Positions 1 to 7,451 of a stretch of DNA of 12,354 nucleotides are shown here, piece after piece; within the stretch, counting starts at the first letter, position 1, and each line of letters opens with the position of its first letter. Location: assembly GCA_934130705.1 (NCBI GenBank), contig CAKOYL010000023.1, forward strand, positions 1-12,354. Direction: 5' to 3'. The position numbers were made by a program, and so were the translations under genes. This DNA comes from an uncultured Clostridia bacterium. GTDB lineage: Bacteria; Bacillota_A; Clostridia; TANB77; CAG-508. Below the pieces are notes generated by a model that saw only the letters and a program-made list of their open reading frames with translations, was not told the DNA's origin and did not search any database.

Positions 1-513
1 ATTACACAAAAAAATAAAACCTCTGAAAATTTAGCATCATCTTTTTCTGTCTCTTATCTGTATTCTGAAAATCCTTCTTACACAGCTATTTTGCAGAATT
101 CCAATAATGTTCCTGAAGAAAAGAAAAACTTTGTAATCGGAATATTAAAAATAGATAAAATAAAATTAGACTATCCTATACTCTCTGAGGTTTCTGAGGA
201 TTTATTAAAAATAGCACCTTGCAGGTTTGCAGGACCGTTACCAAATAGTGTTGGTAACCTTTGCATTGCTGGGCATAATTATTTAGATAATACGTTTTTT
301 GCAAGAATTAGTAGTTTAAAAATTGGTGACGAATTTACAGTATATGGACTAGATGGAAAAGCTTTAAATTATAAGATTTTTAGTAAAAAAGAAGTTGAAA
401 GCACAGATTTATCCTGCACATCACAAGAAACAGGTGGAAAGAAAATAGTTACACTAATGACATGTAATAGCATAAAACAGACCAGAATAATTGTGCAGGC
501 AGAAAAAAAATAA
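1..513 (+). CDS. Sortase family transpeptidase, 3' part (5' end outside window)
   Basis: The frame is open from the first base, so this is the C-terminal 170 codons of a longer gene; the TTG at 91 is only an internal codon. Seen: a sortase core with the catalytic His in AGHNY (codon at 274-276), the catalytic Cys in LMTCN (463-465) and the catalytic Arg in QTRIIVQAE (484-486), in the order and spacing of the family. Sortases are extracytoplasmic, membrane-anchored cysteine transpeptidases that join surface proteins or pilins to the cell wall or to each other. The N-terminal anchor would lie upstream. The gene is convergent with the prepilin-like gene at 734-1756, which fits a surface-protein locus, but a substrate relationship is only inferred. 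I cannot fix the class (B- or D-like). It probably belongs to the chromosomal flank rather than the mobile element. Confidence 0.88.
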   Translation: MTQKNKTSENLASSFSVSYLYSENPSYTAILQNSNNVPEEKKNFVIGILKIDKIKLDYPILSEVSEDLLKIAPCRFAGPLPNSVGNLCIAGHNYLDNTFFARISSLKIGDEFTVYGLDGKALNYKIFSKKEVESTDLSCTSQETGGKKIVTLMTCNSIKQTRIIVQAEKK

Positions 514-701
514 TTTTGCTATTTTAATACAAAAAGACTAGCTCGTAAAAGCTAATCTTATCAGTAGGGGCGACCCGACTCCTCGGCTTTGTCAAGACTC
601 AGAACGTCTCCTATCTTCTCTACATTTTCTAGTTTTGCACCTTGTTAATGTTAAGAGCATTTTCCCTTTTCAAAATTGTTACTCTGGACTCTGCTCCTAG
701 C

Positions 702-721
702 TATGCTCAAGTTCGAGCATA
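702..721 (-). repeat. Small stem-loop downstream of the DGR-like gene
   Basis: A perfect 7-bp inverted repeat (TATGCTC/GAGCATA) with a 6-nt loop starts about 12 nt beyond the stop codon of the 734-1756 gene. It has no T-tract, so it is a poor intrinsic terminator. DGR target genes often carry a short hairpin/cruciform just 3' of the variable region that supports retrohoming, and the position fits that role. The rest of 514-733 holds no gene I can recognise; it is somewhat richer in GC than its surroundings. Confidence 0.4.
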
Positions 722-733
722 CAGGGCTTAGTT

Positions 734-1756
734 TTACATAAATAAAGCGAGCCTGAAACCAATAAGGGCAGTGGCATCGTCAGAAAAGAGACTTCGGTCT
801 CCAGCAGGACTAGGCTCGAAGTTGACACTGTAATAGCCTCCACGACCAGTATAAGGACAGTTTGGGTATGGATAGGACTCAGTCGTAAACTCCCAAACAT
901 TTCCTCCCATATCATAAATATTACATATTGGTGTGGTTTGCCCTGTTGGAACTAATACACCATCATTACTCGCCTTTGTTTGGCTTGCTCCTGTTATGTC
1001 TGTATATGGAAATGTTGTGTTATTATAATTTCCTTCTTCTGAACTACTTCCATAATCACTATTTACTTTTTGCAAAAATGCAATTGTTGTATCCCATGCA
1101 TAACTACTTACTAATTTTGTTTTGGCTTTATATCCTTGTTGAGTTTTAAAACCTTCAGCTAAAGAAACTGCTTGTGTTCTTGTTACATAATTATATGGAG
1201 CTTGATTTGCTTTTATCGTTACTGTTTTTGTTACATCATTTGAATTTCTTAATTTCTTTGCTTCCGTATTTTCTTTATCTCCTGCCTCATATCTTTCTAT
1301 ATAAAATCCTTTATATGTTTCTACACTTGTTTTCTCGTCGTCCGCTAAAGTTTCTGAATATGCACTTAATGAATCATATCCAGTATACCATATTCTTTTA
1401 TAATCATCTATTGTATCTACTGGAACCCATACAAATTGGTTTCCATCTTTATCCTCTATTACTACTCCACCTTGTACTGTTGAAGCTGAATCTTTTGAAA
1501 TTCTAAAGCCTTCTGGAATCCATACTTTTCCATCTGGATATGTTACTTCTGTATTCTTTGTCATAAACTTGTTTTCATTTTCATTTAATGAACTTTCCAG
1601 CTCGCCTATTAGACTATTCATTTCTTTTAAGTCGTTTTCACTTGCTTCTGCAGATTTTGTTTTAGCGTCTTGTGCTTTTTTTACAATACCATTATCACCT
1701 AACACTAAGTTTATGCTTACTCCTGCAAGAATTAACAAAACTACTATTGTTACCAT
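734..1756 (-). CDS. Prepilin-like protein with FGE-sulfatase/CLec C-terminus, 5'-truncated; possible DGR target
   Basis: Reads 340 aa from an ATG created at or near the element junction. The first residues (VTIVVLLILAGVSINLVLG) are the interior of a class III/type IV-like prepilin helix; compare VTIIILLILAGVTIN in the gene at 6376. The leader, processing glycine and first helix residues are missing, an in-frame TAA lies two codons upstream, and no ribosome site precedes the ATG. The middle and C-terminus show an FGE-sulfatase/C-type-lectin-like fold: FVWVPV, NIYDMGGNVWEFTTE and the final IGFRLALF. That C-terminal pattern (GRGG, PAGxR, IGFRL with scattered Y/N/S/D/T between) is typical of DGR-diversified receptors. 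Expression is doubtful unless transcription comes through from the recombinase gene upstream. The intact form would be a surface-exposed ligand-binding protein. Confidence 0.8.
   Translation of the reverse strand: MVTIVVLLILAGVSINLVLGDNGIVKKAQDAKTKSAEASENDLKEMNSLIGELESSLNENENKFMTKNTEVTYPDGKVWIPEGFRISKDSASTVQGGVVIEDKDGNQFVWVPVDTIDDYKRIWYTGYDSLSAYSETLADDEKTSVETYKGFYIERYEAGDKENTEAKKLRNSNDVTKTVTIKANQAPYNYVTRTQAVSLAEGFKTQQGYKAKTKLVSSYAWDTTIAFLQKVNSDYGSSSEEGNYNNTTFPYTDITGASQTKASNDGVLVPTGQTTPICNIYDMGGNVWEFTTESYPYPNCPYTGRGGYYSVNFEPSPAGDRSLFSDDATALIGFRLALFM
755..890 (-). other. Candidate DGR variable region (VR)
   Basis: In the last part of the prepilin/FGE gene, 25 of the 28 codons read from 838 down to 755 end in C or T, whereas the rest of this AT-rich gene mostly uses A-ending codons. 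DGRs mutate adenines of AAY codons copied from a template repeat, so diversified positions become NNY; the pattern seen is the one expected. The invariant blocks are GRGG, PAG-R and IGFR. No template repeat, avd gene or DGR-type reverse transcriptase is visible, so diversification would have to act in trans or from outside the window. The 5' boundary is an estimate. Confidence 0.55.
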
Positions 1757-1798
1757 ATTCTGTTATGAATATTTTTTTATCTAGCCAGCATTTATTAG
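1750..1798 (-). other. Chromosome/element junction (candidate att site)
   Basis: Reading the minus strand, homology to the prepilin helix stops abruptly just upstream of GGTAACAATAG (about 1755). The sequence before it contains an in-frame stop and leads in about 40 bp to the stop codon of the serine recombinase. Large serine integrases usually lie at one end of their element beside the attachment site and leave little or no target duplication, so this is the expected layout of attL or attR. The exact crossover dinucleotide cannot be fixed without the empty site. The matching second junction, which should carry the missing start of the prepilin gene, is not in the window. Confidence 0.6.
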
Positions 1799-3414
1799 TT
1801 ATTCTTCATCATTTAATTTTCTCATATTTAAAATATTGAATTTATAATATATTGTAATTTCCTTATCTTCTGACACTTCTATTCTATCTATTAAAGAAAC
1901 CATCATTGTTCTTGTTATTTCTTTTAGTTCTACAAAGTCTTTCACAAGTTTATTTATATCTACAGAAGAATCTTCGTTTTCTATTTGTTTCTGCAAACAT
2001 TTAATTCTTTCGTTAGTATCTTTTCTCATTTCAATTTGTTTTGAGTAAAGTCTTGTAAAATCTTCATCTTCAAATAAACCTTTGCACTTATCTTCGTACA
2101 ATTTGTCTATCAATTTATCAATGTCTTTGAGCTTCTTTTCTAAAACTAGAATTTCATTTTTTAAGTTAAACCTATCTTTTAAGATTTTGTCTTTGGAAAA
2201 ATTAGCAACTTGCATATACTTGTTTTCGTCTAAAAACTCATTACATCTTTTTTTTATTTGTTCTATCACATAGTTTGTTAATTTTTCTAAATTATTACTA
2301 TGTGGAGTACACAAATGTAACTGAGTATTACAAGCATAAGTATTGCACCTTACATAAAAAGTGGTTTTGTTAGGATGTTTTTGTGGTACTATACTTAATT
2401 TCTTTCCACATTCTTTACAAGTTAGTAATCCTTTTAATAGCCAATCATAAGACTTTGTTCTTACTCCTGTTCTACTTTTTATCAAATCTTGTACTATATT
2501 GAATGTTTCCTTATCAACTAATGGTTCGTGCATATCTTCTACAATTATTCTTTCTTCCATTGGCATTATCATTACTTTCTTACTTTTATAATTGATTTTC
2601 TTGACATTTCCATTCGATACACTTCCTAGATAAGTTACATTTTGCAATATTCTTTTTACTGTGTTTCTATTCCAACCTCGTTTTATTCCGTTCTTTCTTG
2701 TATGGTTATTTCCGACATATTTCTGATGGAACTAAAACTTTTTCATCTGTTAGAATTTTCCCTATTTCTGTTGGTGTTTTTCCATTTCTAGCCAGCATAA
2801 ATATTCTTCTAACTATCGGTGCTGTATCTTGGTCAGGTACATAATGATTATGGTCTAATGGATCTTTCTTATATCCGATAAGTAGTCATTACTTTTCCTT
2901 CTTTTGCTCTTGTCTTTTTACCATTTCTTATTTTCTTTGAAGTGTCTCGTAAAAACCATTCATTAAAAAATGCTTTAAATTGTGTTATTTCTTCAGATGA
3001 CTCTGCATTTCTTGTATCAATATCATCATTTACAGCTATAAATCTTACACCTTTTTCAATAAAGTATTCTTCCAAATAGTAAGATATTTGACTTGATAAT
3101 CTTCCAAATCTAGATAAGTCTTTTACAATTACCATATTTATTTTTTTGTTTTCAATGTCCTTTATCATTCTATTGAAGTCTGGTCTATCAAAGGTTGCTC
3201 CTGAAACTCCATCATCAGTATAGTGGTCATATATAAAAATATTTCTTTCCTTACAAAAGCTTTCGTTAAAAATCTTTTGTGTGCTTATACTTCCGCTTTC
3301 TAATTCGTCATCTTTTGAAACAACTACTTCGCCACTTGCAACTTCAATATTTTCATTGGATAATCTTTCATATAATCCTGCTCTATATTTTTCAGGATTT
3401 GCTATTGTTATCAT
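1799..3414 (-). pseudogene. Large serine recombinase (TnpX/TndX-like), broken by two frameshifts
   Basis: Start ATG at 3414 follows a good AGAGAGG ribosome site. Residues 1-175 are the resolvase catalytic domain: YERLS with the nucleophilic Ser19, then DDGVSGATFDRPDF and VIVKDLSRFGR. The frame ends at a TAA near 2869 after KVMTTYRI; at the +1-shifted frame the protein resumes with GYKKDPLDHNHYVPDQ, so the family's APYGYKK loop has lost about 8 bases or gained one. This second frame (recombinase domain, APIVRRIFMLARNGKTP) stops near 2722 after VPSEI, where one extra base is present. The third frame continues with VGNNHTRKNGIKRGW into a zinc ribbon (CKECGKK, then CNTYACNTQLHLC), a coiled coil (about 2080-2250) and the C-terminus. 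Site-specific integration/excision would be its role; as written it is inactive unless the shifts are assembly errors. Confidence 0.88.
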
Positions 3415-3515
3415 TTAAACCTCTCTTTCTAATAACAATAGGTTTCCTCCTATCCAATTTATAACTGAAATTATATACTTAATTATAAAATAATGCAACT
3501 CATATTTATAAATTT

Positions 3516-3555
3516 AGGCTAGTAAATATGTCTAAAAATACATATCTACTAGCCT
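3516..3555 (-). terminator. Hairpin after the 36-aa ORF
   Basis: A 15-bp inverted repeat with a single mismatch (AGGCTAGTAxATATG) and a 10-nt loop lies just beyond the stop of the small ORF at 3562 and before the recombinase gene. The 3' side on the minus strand is AAATTTATAA rather than a clean T-tract, so it is either a weak terminator or a transcript-processing hairpin. Confidence 0.5.
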
Positions 3556-3561
3556 TTACAA

Positions 3562-3672
3562 CTATTTATTAATTTTTTCAATTAAATAACTTATAAATAC
3601 TTCTTGCAACTTTTCTTGTATTGTTTTTGATTTTTCATCAAAAACTTCTTTTAACTTATATTCTTGTTTCAT
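3562..3672 (-). CDS. Small 36-aa protein upstream of the recombinase
   Basis: An ATG at 3672 is preceded by GGAAAGGAATAGG, a good ribosome site, and opens a 36-codon frame (MKQEYKLKEVFDEKSKTIQE, then KLQEVFISYLIEKINK) ending in TAG. The product is charged and amphipathic, consisting of one or two predicted helices with no cysteine or membrane segment. The ribosome site, helical composition and following hairpin argue that it is real. I recognise no family. A small ORF beside a serine recombinase could be a regulator or recombination directionality factor, but nothing in the sequence proves this. The stretch 3673-3855 upstream holds no convincing gene; it contains one 12-codon frame (3754-3792, behind AGAGGG) that may be a relic. 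Confidence 0.55.
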   Translation of the reverse strand: MKQEYKLKEVFDEKSKTIQEKLQEVFISYLIEKINK

Positions 3673-3855
3673 ATAAATACCTATTCCTTTCCTGTGAATA
3701 GCTATTTATGGCTCATAAATTCAGTTATATATAAATTATCAACCTATTGCTATTCAACATAAATTTCCTAAATTCCTGATAAATAAAATCATTTTATATC
3801 CCTCTTTCTAATTTTTGAGTAAAAAAATATACCTTGATAAATCAAAGCATACTAA

Positions 3856-4353
3856 CTATACATATATTTTATTACTTTTAATCATATCTGGATTAACTAT
3901 ATTACTAACTATTTTAGCTACATTATAACCAGCATTTATTTCATCTTTTAATACTAAATCACTTGTATTTTTATCATAGTCGTATGCACTTCTATTACAT
4001 TTTGCATATTTTATATCACTCGCTTTCCTTTTAGTAGATAAGAACTTATTATCATTGTTTATTTGTATTAATAACATTTGATAATCTTGTTTTTCTTGCC
4101 TTTCTTTTTCTCTTTTGTTTTGTGCATATATTCTTTTTTGAGTTTTCTGTTTTTCTTTGTTGTCTTGTTTTCGTGCTTCTTTCTCTTGAATATATCTTGG
4201 ATCCTTTTGAATTATTTTTGTTATATAAGGCATTTTTACACATAATTTCTTTGATATATCTACTGGTTTTAAATGCTTTTCAAAGAATAATTCAATTATT
4301 TTGTCTTTTGTACACTTGCTGTCTAATCTGTGTTTTATTTTTTTCACCTCCAT
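3856..4353 (-). CDS. HTH-domain protein with basic coiled-coil middle
   Basis: A 165-aa soluble protein. Residues 15-52 (CTKDKIIELFFEK, then LKPVDISKKLCVKMPYITKI) look like a helix-turn-helix of the sigma-70 region 4 or resolvase-HTH kind. Residues 56-95 are a strongly charged helix rich in K/E/Q (KEARKQDNKEKQKTQKR), likely a coiled coil. The C-terminal 60 residues contain NAGYNVAKIVSNIVNPD. A DNA-binding regulatory role is inferred from the HTH only. It is divergent from the DUF6076 gene across a 309-bp spacer. The start is odd: the only strong Shine-Dalgarno (GGAGGTG) lies inside the frame directly after the ATG used here, with no later ATG or TTG nearby, so the true start may be a non-standard codon a few residues downstream. 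Confidence 0.65.
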   Translation of the reverse strand: MEVKKIKHRLDSKCTKDKIIELFFEKHLKPVDISKKLCVKMPYITKIIQKDPRYIQEKEARKQDNKEKQKTQKRIYAQNKREKERQEKQDYQMLLIQINNDNKFLSTKRKASDIKYAKCNRSAYDYDKNTSDLVLKDEINAGYNVAKIVSNIVNPDMIKSNKIYV

Positions 4354-4662
4354 CTTTTTAAAAATCTTCTATCTCAAACTACAATTTCACACCTTAAATA
4401 TAAAACAAAACAATAAAAATAATTCCTTTTTGTGTTGTTAATAGTTCGCTTAAAATCTTAAACACATTGATATTACAATACATTAAACTTATTTAGTTAA
4501 TTTTTTATCCACAACTTTTAGCAATAAGTTTTGAAAAATGTATTGTGTTTATAATAGTATAATAGTATAATAATTATAGAATGTCAATAACAATTCATTA
4601 TTTTTTTTAGATTGTTTATCATTTTTTATAAAATTTTATTTTTTGAAGGGAGATAAAAGACT
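4354..4662. promoter_or_regulatory. Divergent intergenic region with promoter, DnaA-box match and TATAATAG repeats
   Basis: No gene is seen here. It contains a perfect DnaA-box consensus TTATCCACA at 4505-4513, and three tandem 8-bp units (TATAATAG, TATAATAG, TATAATAA) at 4550-4573 that supply stacked -10 elements. The best promoter for the plus-strand gene is TTGTGT at 4543-4548, a 17-bp spacer and TATAAT at 4566-4571. The remainder is plain AT-rich DNA. A single DnaA box may be chance. Confidence 0.45.
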
Positions 4663-5751
4663 ATGGAATTGCCAGAAGTAACCTTTTTTGATGATTTCTA
4701 CTTTTGGTTTAATGCTGAAACTAAAAAAGAATATTATGCTACACCTTTATATTTTTATAAAGCCGATTTTAATATGGATACAAAAAATAAGTTATTAGAG
4801 GTATATTATAAAGAAAAAGAAAAAACTGATAATGGATTAAAACACCCAGCATCAATATATTTTCCATTTCACGAAAAATTTGGGCTATTATTATTAAGAT
4901 TTCTGAATGCTGATTTATCTAATTATGAAACAGCAAATAAAACTTTCTTTTATGCTTATGGATTTGAAATATTAAAAAATTTAGATAAAGATTATAAATT
5001 TGAATTAAGTAATAACTATGGTAGTAATGAGAACTATTTAAAAGCTATAACTAAAATATTTGAAGATTTACAAGAGAACTTAATTGACCTACAACAAGAG
5101 TTAATAAAAGCAGTTACATATATTTATAATTTAGATAATAATAAAAATTTAGAAAAATATACATATGCAGAAAGATTTGCTGTTTATTTAATAAAGAGAA
5201 TGGGAAAATTATATTCATACTATAAAAATGACTATATTATGAGAGATAGCTACTCAAGAAAATATGATGAATTTTTAAATAATAGTGAATATGAAATACT
5301 TGAATCATTAAATACAAAAAATATGCTAATTTCAATGAGTGATACACATAAAAGTAATGACTTATCTAGTATTTGTTATGCTATACTTGAAGAACTTTCA
5401 AAAACACCTAACTACCCAATAAAAAAATGTCAAAATTGTGGAATGTACTTTATACCTACTTCCAAAGTAGATGAAATTTATTGCGATTATCCTAAAGAAA
5501 ACTCAAAATCTTGTAGAGATTTAGGAGCTTTCCAATCTTATACTGAAAGATTGAAAAATAATAAGGCTATGGGCGAATATAGAAGAACATATCAACAAAA
5601 GTTTATGCAAGTTAGAAAAGATAAAAATAACACTAAACTTACTAAAGACTTTGAATCTTGGAAGAAAAAAGCAAAAGAAAAAATTAATGATATGAAAAAA
5701 GGCAAACTTACTGAAGATGAAGTTTATGATTGGATTTTAAAGAACAAATAA
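4663..5751 (+). CDS. DUF6076-family protein with four-cysteine zinc motif
   Basis: A 362-aa cytoplasmic protein with a GAAGGGAG ribosome site 12 nt before the ATG. Residues 1-250 are mostly helical with many Tyr, Asn and Lys and no signal peptide or membrane segment. The C-terminal part has the family's diagnostic zinc motif: Cys256-x2-Cys259 in KKCQNCGMYFIPTSKVDEIY, then Cys274 and Cys284, followed by a basic helix (YRRTYQQKFMQVRKDKN) and a WxxxAKEK-type tail. DUF6076-like proteins are common in Clostridia on phages and integrative elements; their function is not established to my knowledge. The zinc knuckle plus basic helix suggests nucleic-acid binding (inference). It stands alone on the plus strand, divergent from an HTH gene and convergent with an RHH gene. 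Confidence 0.75.
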   Translation: MELPEVTFFDDFYFWFNAETKKEYYATPLYFYKADFNMDTKNKLLEVYYKEKEKTDNGLKHPASIYFPFHEKFGLLLLRFLNADLSNYETANKTFFYAYGFEILKNLDKDYKFELSNNYGSNENYLKAITKIFEDLQENLIDLQQELIKAVTYIYNLDNNKNLEKYTYAERFAVYLIKRMGKLYSYYKNDYIMRDSYSRKYDEFLNNSEYEILESLNTKNMLISMSDTHKSNDLSSICYAILEELSKTPNYPIKKCQNCGMYFIPTSKVDEIYCDYPKENSKSCRDLGAFQSYTERLKNNKAMGEYRRTYQQKFMQVRKDKNNTKLTKDFESWKKKAKEKINDMKKGKLTEDEVYDWILKNK

Positions 5752-5802
5752 AACAATAAAATGCACATTTATACTTAAAATTGTGCATTTTATTGTTTTA
5801 TT
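5747..5802. terminator. Bidirectional terminator spanning both stop codons
   Basis: A perfect 21-bp inverted repeat (arms 5747-5767 and 5782-5802, 14-nt loop) includes the stop codons of both convergent genes, the plus gene ending at 5751 and the minus gene ending at 5798. The distal arm ends in U-rich sequence in either direction, as needed for intrinsic termination of both transcripts. Confidence 0.85.
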
Positions 5803-5986
5803 CCATATGTTTTAGGGCATATTCACAAGCTGAAATTACAAATCCATTAAAACTGTATTCTTTCTTTTTCTTACCTTCATTAGCTTTGTTCACAATACTA
5901 TTAATCTTATCATTTATTTCTGTCGGAAATCTTATAGATTTATAAATATTAGCATCTGTTGATTTCTTCATCACAAATTTATCCAT
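5798..5986 (-). CDS. Ribbon-helix-helix DNA-binding protein
   Basis: A 62-aa protein with GAGGTGAT as ribosome site. The central pattern KSIRFPTEINDKINSIVNKA, then YSFNGFVISACEYALKH, is that of an Arc/MetJ/CopG-type RHH: a short strand (SIRFP), helix, turn, second helix beginning SFNGFV. Such proteins bind operators as dimers and in plasmids and elements serve as copy-number repressors, antitoxins or relaxosome accessory proteins (MobC/TraY-like). The upstream region has a short dyad (TAACTG-TATTT-CAGTTA, 6068-6084) close to AT-rich -10-like sequence, a possible self-operator. No toxin partner is adjacent, so a regulatory or mobilization role is more likely than antitoxin. Confidence 0.75.
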   Translation of the reverse strand: MDKFVMKKSTDANIYKSIRFPTEINDKINSIVNKANEGKKKKEYSFNGFVISACEYALKHME

Positions 5987-6375
5987 TTTCTATCACCTCG
6001 TTAAAATTTATTTAAAAATTTCTTATTTCTATATAGACATTTTAACTAAAATATGGTATATAATATATAACTGTATTTCAGTTACGAAGTTAGTTAAATA
6101 AATTTGCTAAATTCTATTGCAAGGAAAATAGTATTTTGCTATAATATAAATGTGAAATTAAAGAAAAAGGAATTTAATAAAATGAACTTAATCGCTAAAA
6201 CCCTTGATACTGTATATATATTATAAGCTTTAATTTAATAAATCGTTTATATAAGCATAAGGCTATTTTTCCCCTATGTTTTTTTGTGTAATGCAAAAAT
6301 GTATAGAGTAAAGATAGTCTTTTTGTGTATAATTTATAAAAAAGTCTTAAAACAAAAGAAAGGATTTGATATAAA
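5987..6375. promoter_or_regulatory. Divergent promoter region with leader mini-ORF before the prepilin-like gene
   Basis: A near-consensus promoter reads rightward: TTGCAA at 6117-6122, 17-bp spacer, TATAAT at 6140-6145. Its transcript would carry AAAAAGG and a 14-codon frame at 6181-6225 (MNLIAKTLDTVYIL, TAA), then an imperfect stem CATAAGG/CCCTATG near 6256-6280 followed by seven T residues, which could act as a weak terminator or attenuator. The prepilin-like CDS starts at 6376 with GAAAGGA as ribosome site. The left part (6041-6098) has an 8-bp inverted repeat TTTAACTA/TAGTTAAA flanking the small dyad at 6068-6084. Confidence 0.5.
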
Positions 6376-7422
6376 ATGAAAAATTCAAAAATGAATTATA
6401 AAAATATTAGAGGAATTACTTTAATTTCTCTCGTTGTAACTATAATAATTCTTTTAATTTTAGCAGGTGTTACAATTAATATGCTATTAGGAAAAAATGG
6501 AATAATAAAACAAGCAACTAAATCTATAGATGAGACAAAAAAAGCGTCTTTACAAGAAGAAATAGAATTAACTCTTGCTAGTTGGTATACAGATTATTAC
6601 GCTAATGGAACTAGCTTAGAAGGTAGAAGTGAAACCACTAGTTCTGGTACAACAATAAATTATTCTAATAACACATTAACATATAAAACTAATGATGGAA
6701 AATCATATACAGCAACCGTAACTAATGATGGAAAAATTATAGATACTGTAGAAAACACTTATTCAAGAGTAATATTTACAGATTGTTCAAAATATATAAA
6801 AGCTTCTGTAGATTTAACTTCAACTTTAGGCAATACGACAATAACAATAAATAACGGAACTGCTGAGTTTACTAGTAAATTAAAAAACAACTTAAATATA
6901 ACAGCAAATACACCTCCTGAAGGAATGAAATTTGCATATTGGAAAGATGGAAATAATAATATAATAAACTATAATTCTAATTTTAAATATTGGACTCAAA
7001 GAGAAGATACTATTTTAACAGCAGTTTATGTAGATGAAAATGTTGTTGTTACTCCTCAAGTATGTTTAAATATAACTCAATCACCATTAACATTTGATAT
7101 TGGTCAAGGGTATCAATTTTATTCTCTAATCGATGTATATATTCCAAATGATTATACTATTATTAGTCTTATTAATAATAAACATACAGCCAATAATCTT
7201 AACAATGCTTCAAAAAATTATACTCAGTTATTATGTTCTGATAATTTGATAAGTGATAACTTCTATAGTTTTTATCTTAGTAAAGCAGAGTATTATGATG
7301 CTAGTGAAAAATATTATGATCTAGTTCTGAATTTTAAAGATGCTAATGGAAATGAGAATACCATTTCTGATTACACTATACTAAATAAAGGTAACGAACC
7401 TTTGTTAAATTTAAATAATTAA
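6376..7422 (+). CDS. Prepilin-like surface protein with InlB-repeat-like domain
   Basis: A 348-aa protein. The N-terminus is a short basic leader (MKNSKMNYKNIRG) followed by ITLISLVVTIIILLILAGV, a type IV-prepilin-like helix with a candidate peptidase cut after Gly13; Ser rather than Glu stands at mature position 5, as in many clostridial pseudopilin-like proteins. Residues 60-150 are Thr/Ser/Asn-rich. Residues about 165-219 (NLNITANTPPEGMKFAYWKD, then REDTILTAVYV) resemble an InlB B-repeat (Flg_new) beta-grasp unit. The C-terminal 120 residues are unassigned. It is expected at the membrane/cell surface, in adhesion or a pilus-like filament. It is a cargo gene on the element, flanked by an RHH gene (divergent) and the relaxase (convergent), and its N-terminus is homologous to that of the gene the element has interrupted. 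Confidence 0.75.
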   Translation: MKNSKMNYKNIRGITLISLVVTIIILLILAGVTINMLLGKNGIIKQATKSIDETKKASLQEEIELTLASWYTDYYANGTSLEGRSETTSSGTTINYSNNTLTYKTNDGKSYTATVTNDGKIIDTVENTYSRVIFTDCSKYIKASVDLTSTLGNTTITINNGTAEFTSKLKNNLNITANTPPEGMKFAYWKDGNNNIINYNSNFKYWTQREDTILTAVYVDENVVVTPQVCLNITQSPLTFDIGQGYQFYSLIDVYIPNDYTIISLINNKHTANNLNNASKNYTQLLCSDNLISDNFYSFYLSKAEYYDASEKYYDLVLNFKDANGNENTISDYTILNKGNEPLLNLNN

Positions 7423-7451
7423 ATATGCTTTAAATAAAATCTCTCCACTAT

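Noticed and set aside
1734..1756. The ATG at 1756 as the genuine start of the prepilin-like protein
   Set aside because: There is no ribosome site, an in-frame stop lies two codons upstream, and the homologous gene shows that the leader and first part of the helix are missing.
697..1784. Frames on the opposite strand and other phases across the prepilin/FGE gene
   Set aside because: Their products are low-complexity Leu/Phe/Tyr-rich strings typical of antisense readings of AT-rich genes, without ribosome sites or domains.
3754..3792. 12-codon frame behind AGAGGG as a gene
   Set aside because: It is too short to support and has no conserved feature; probably a relic or chance.
5798..5986. 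Antitoxin of a toxin-antitoxin pair
   Set aside because: The RHH fold would allow it, but no small toxin frame is adjacent on the same strand.
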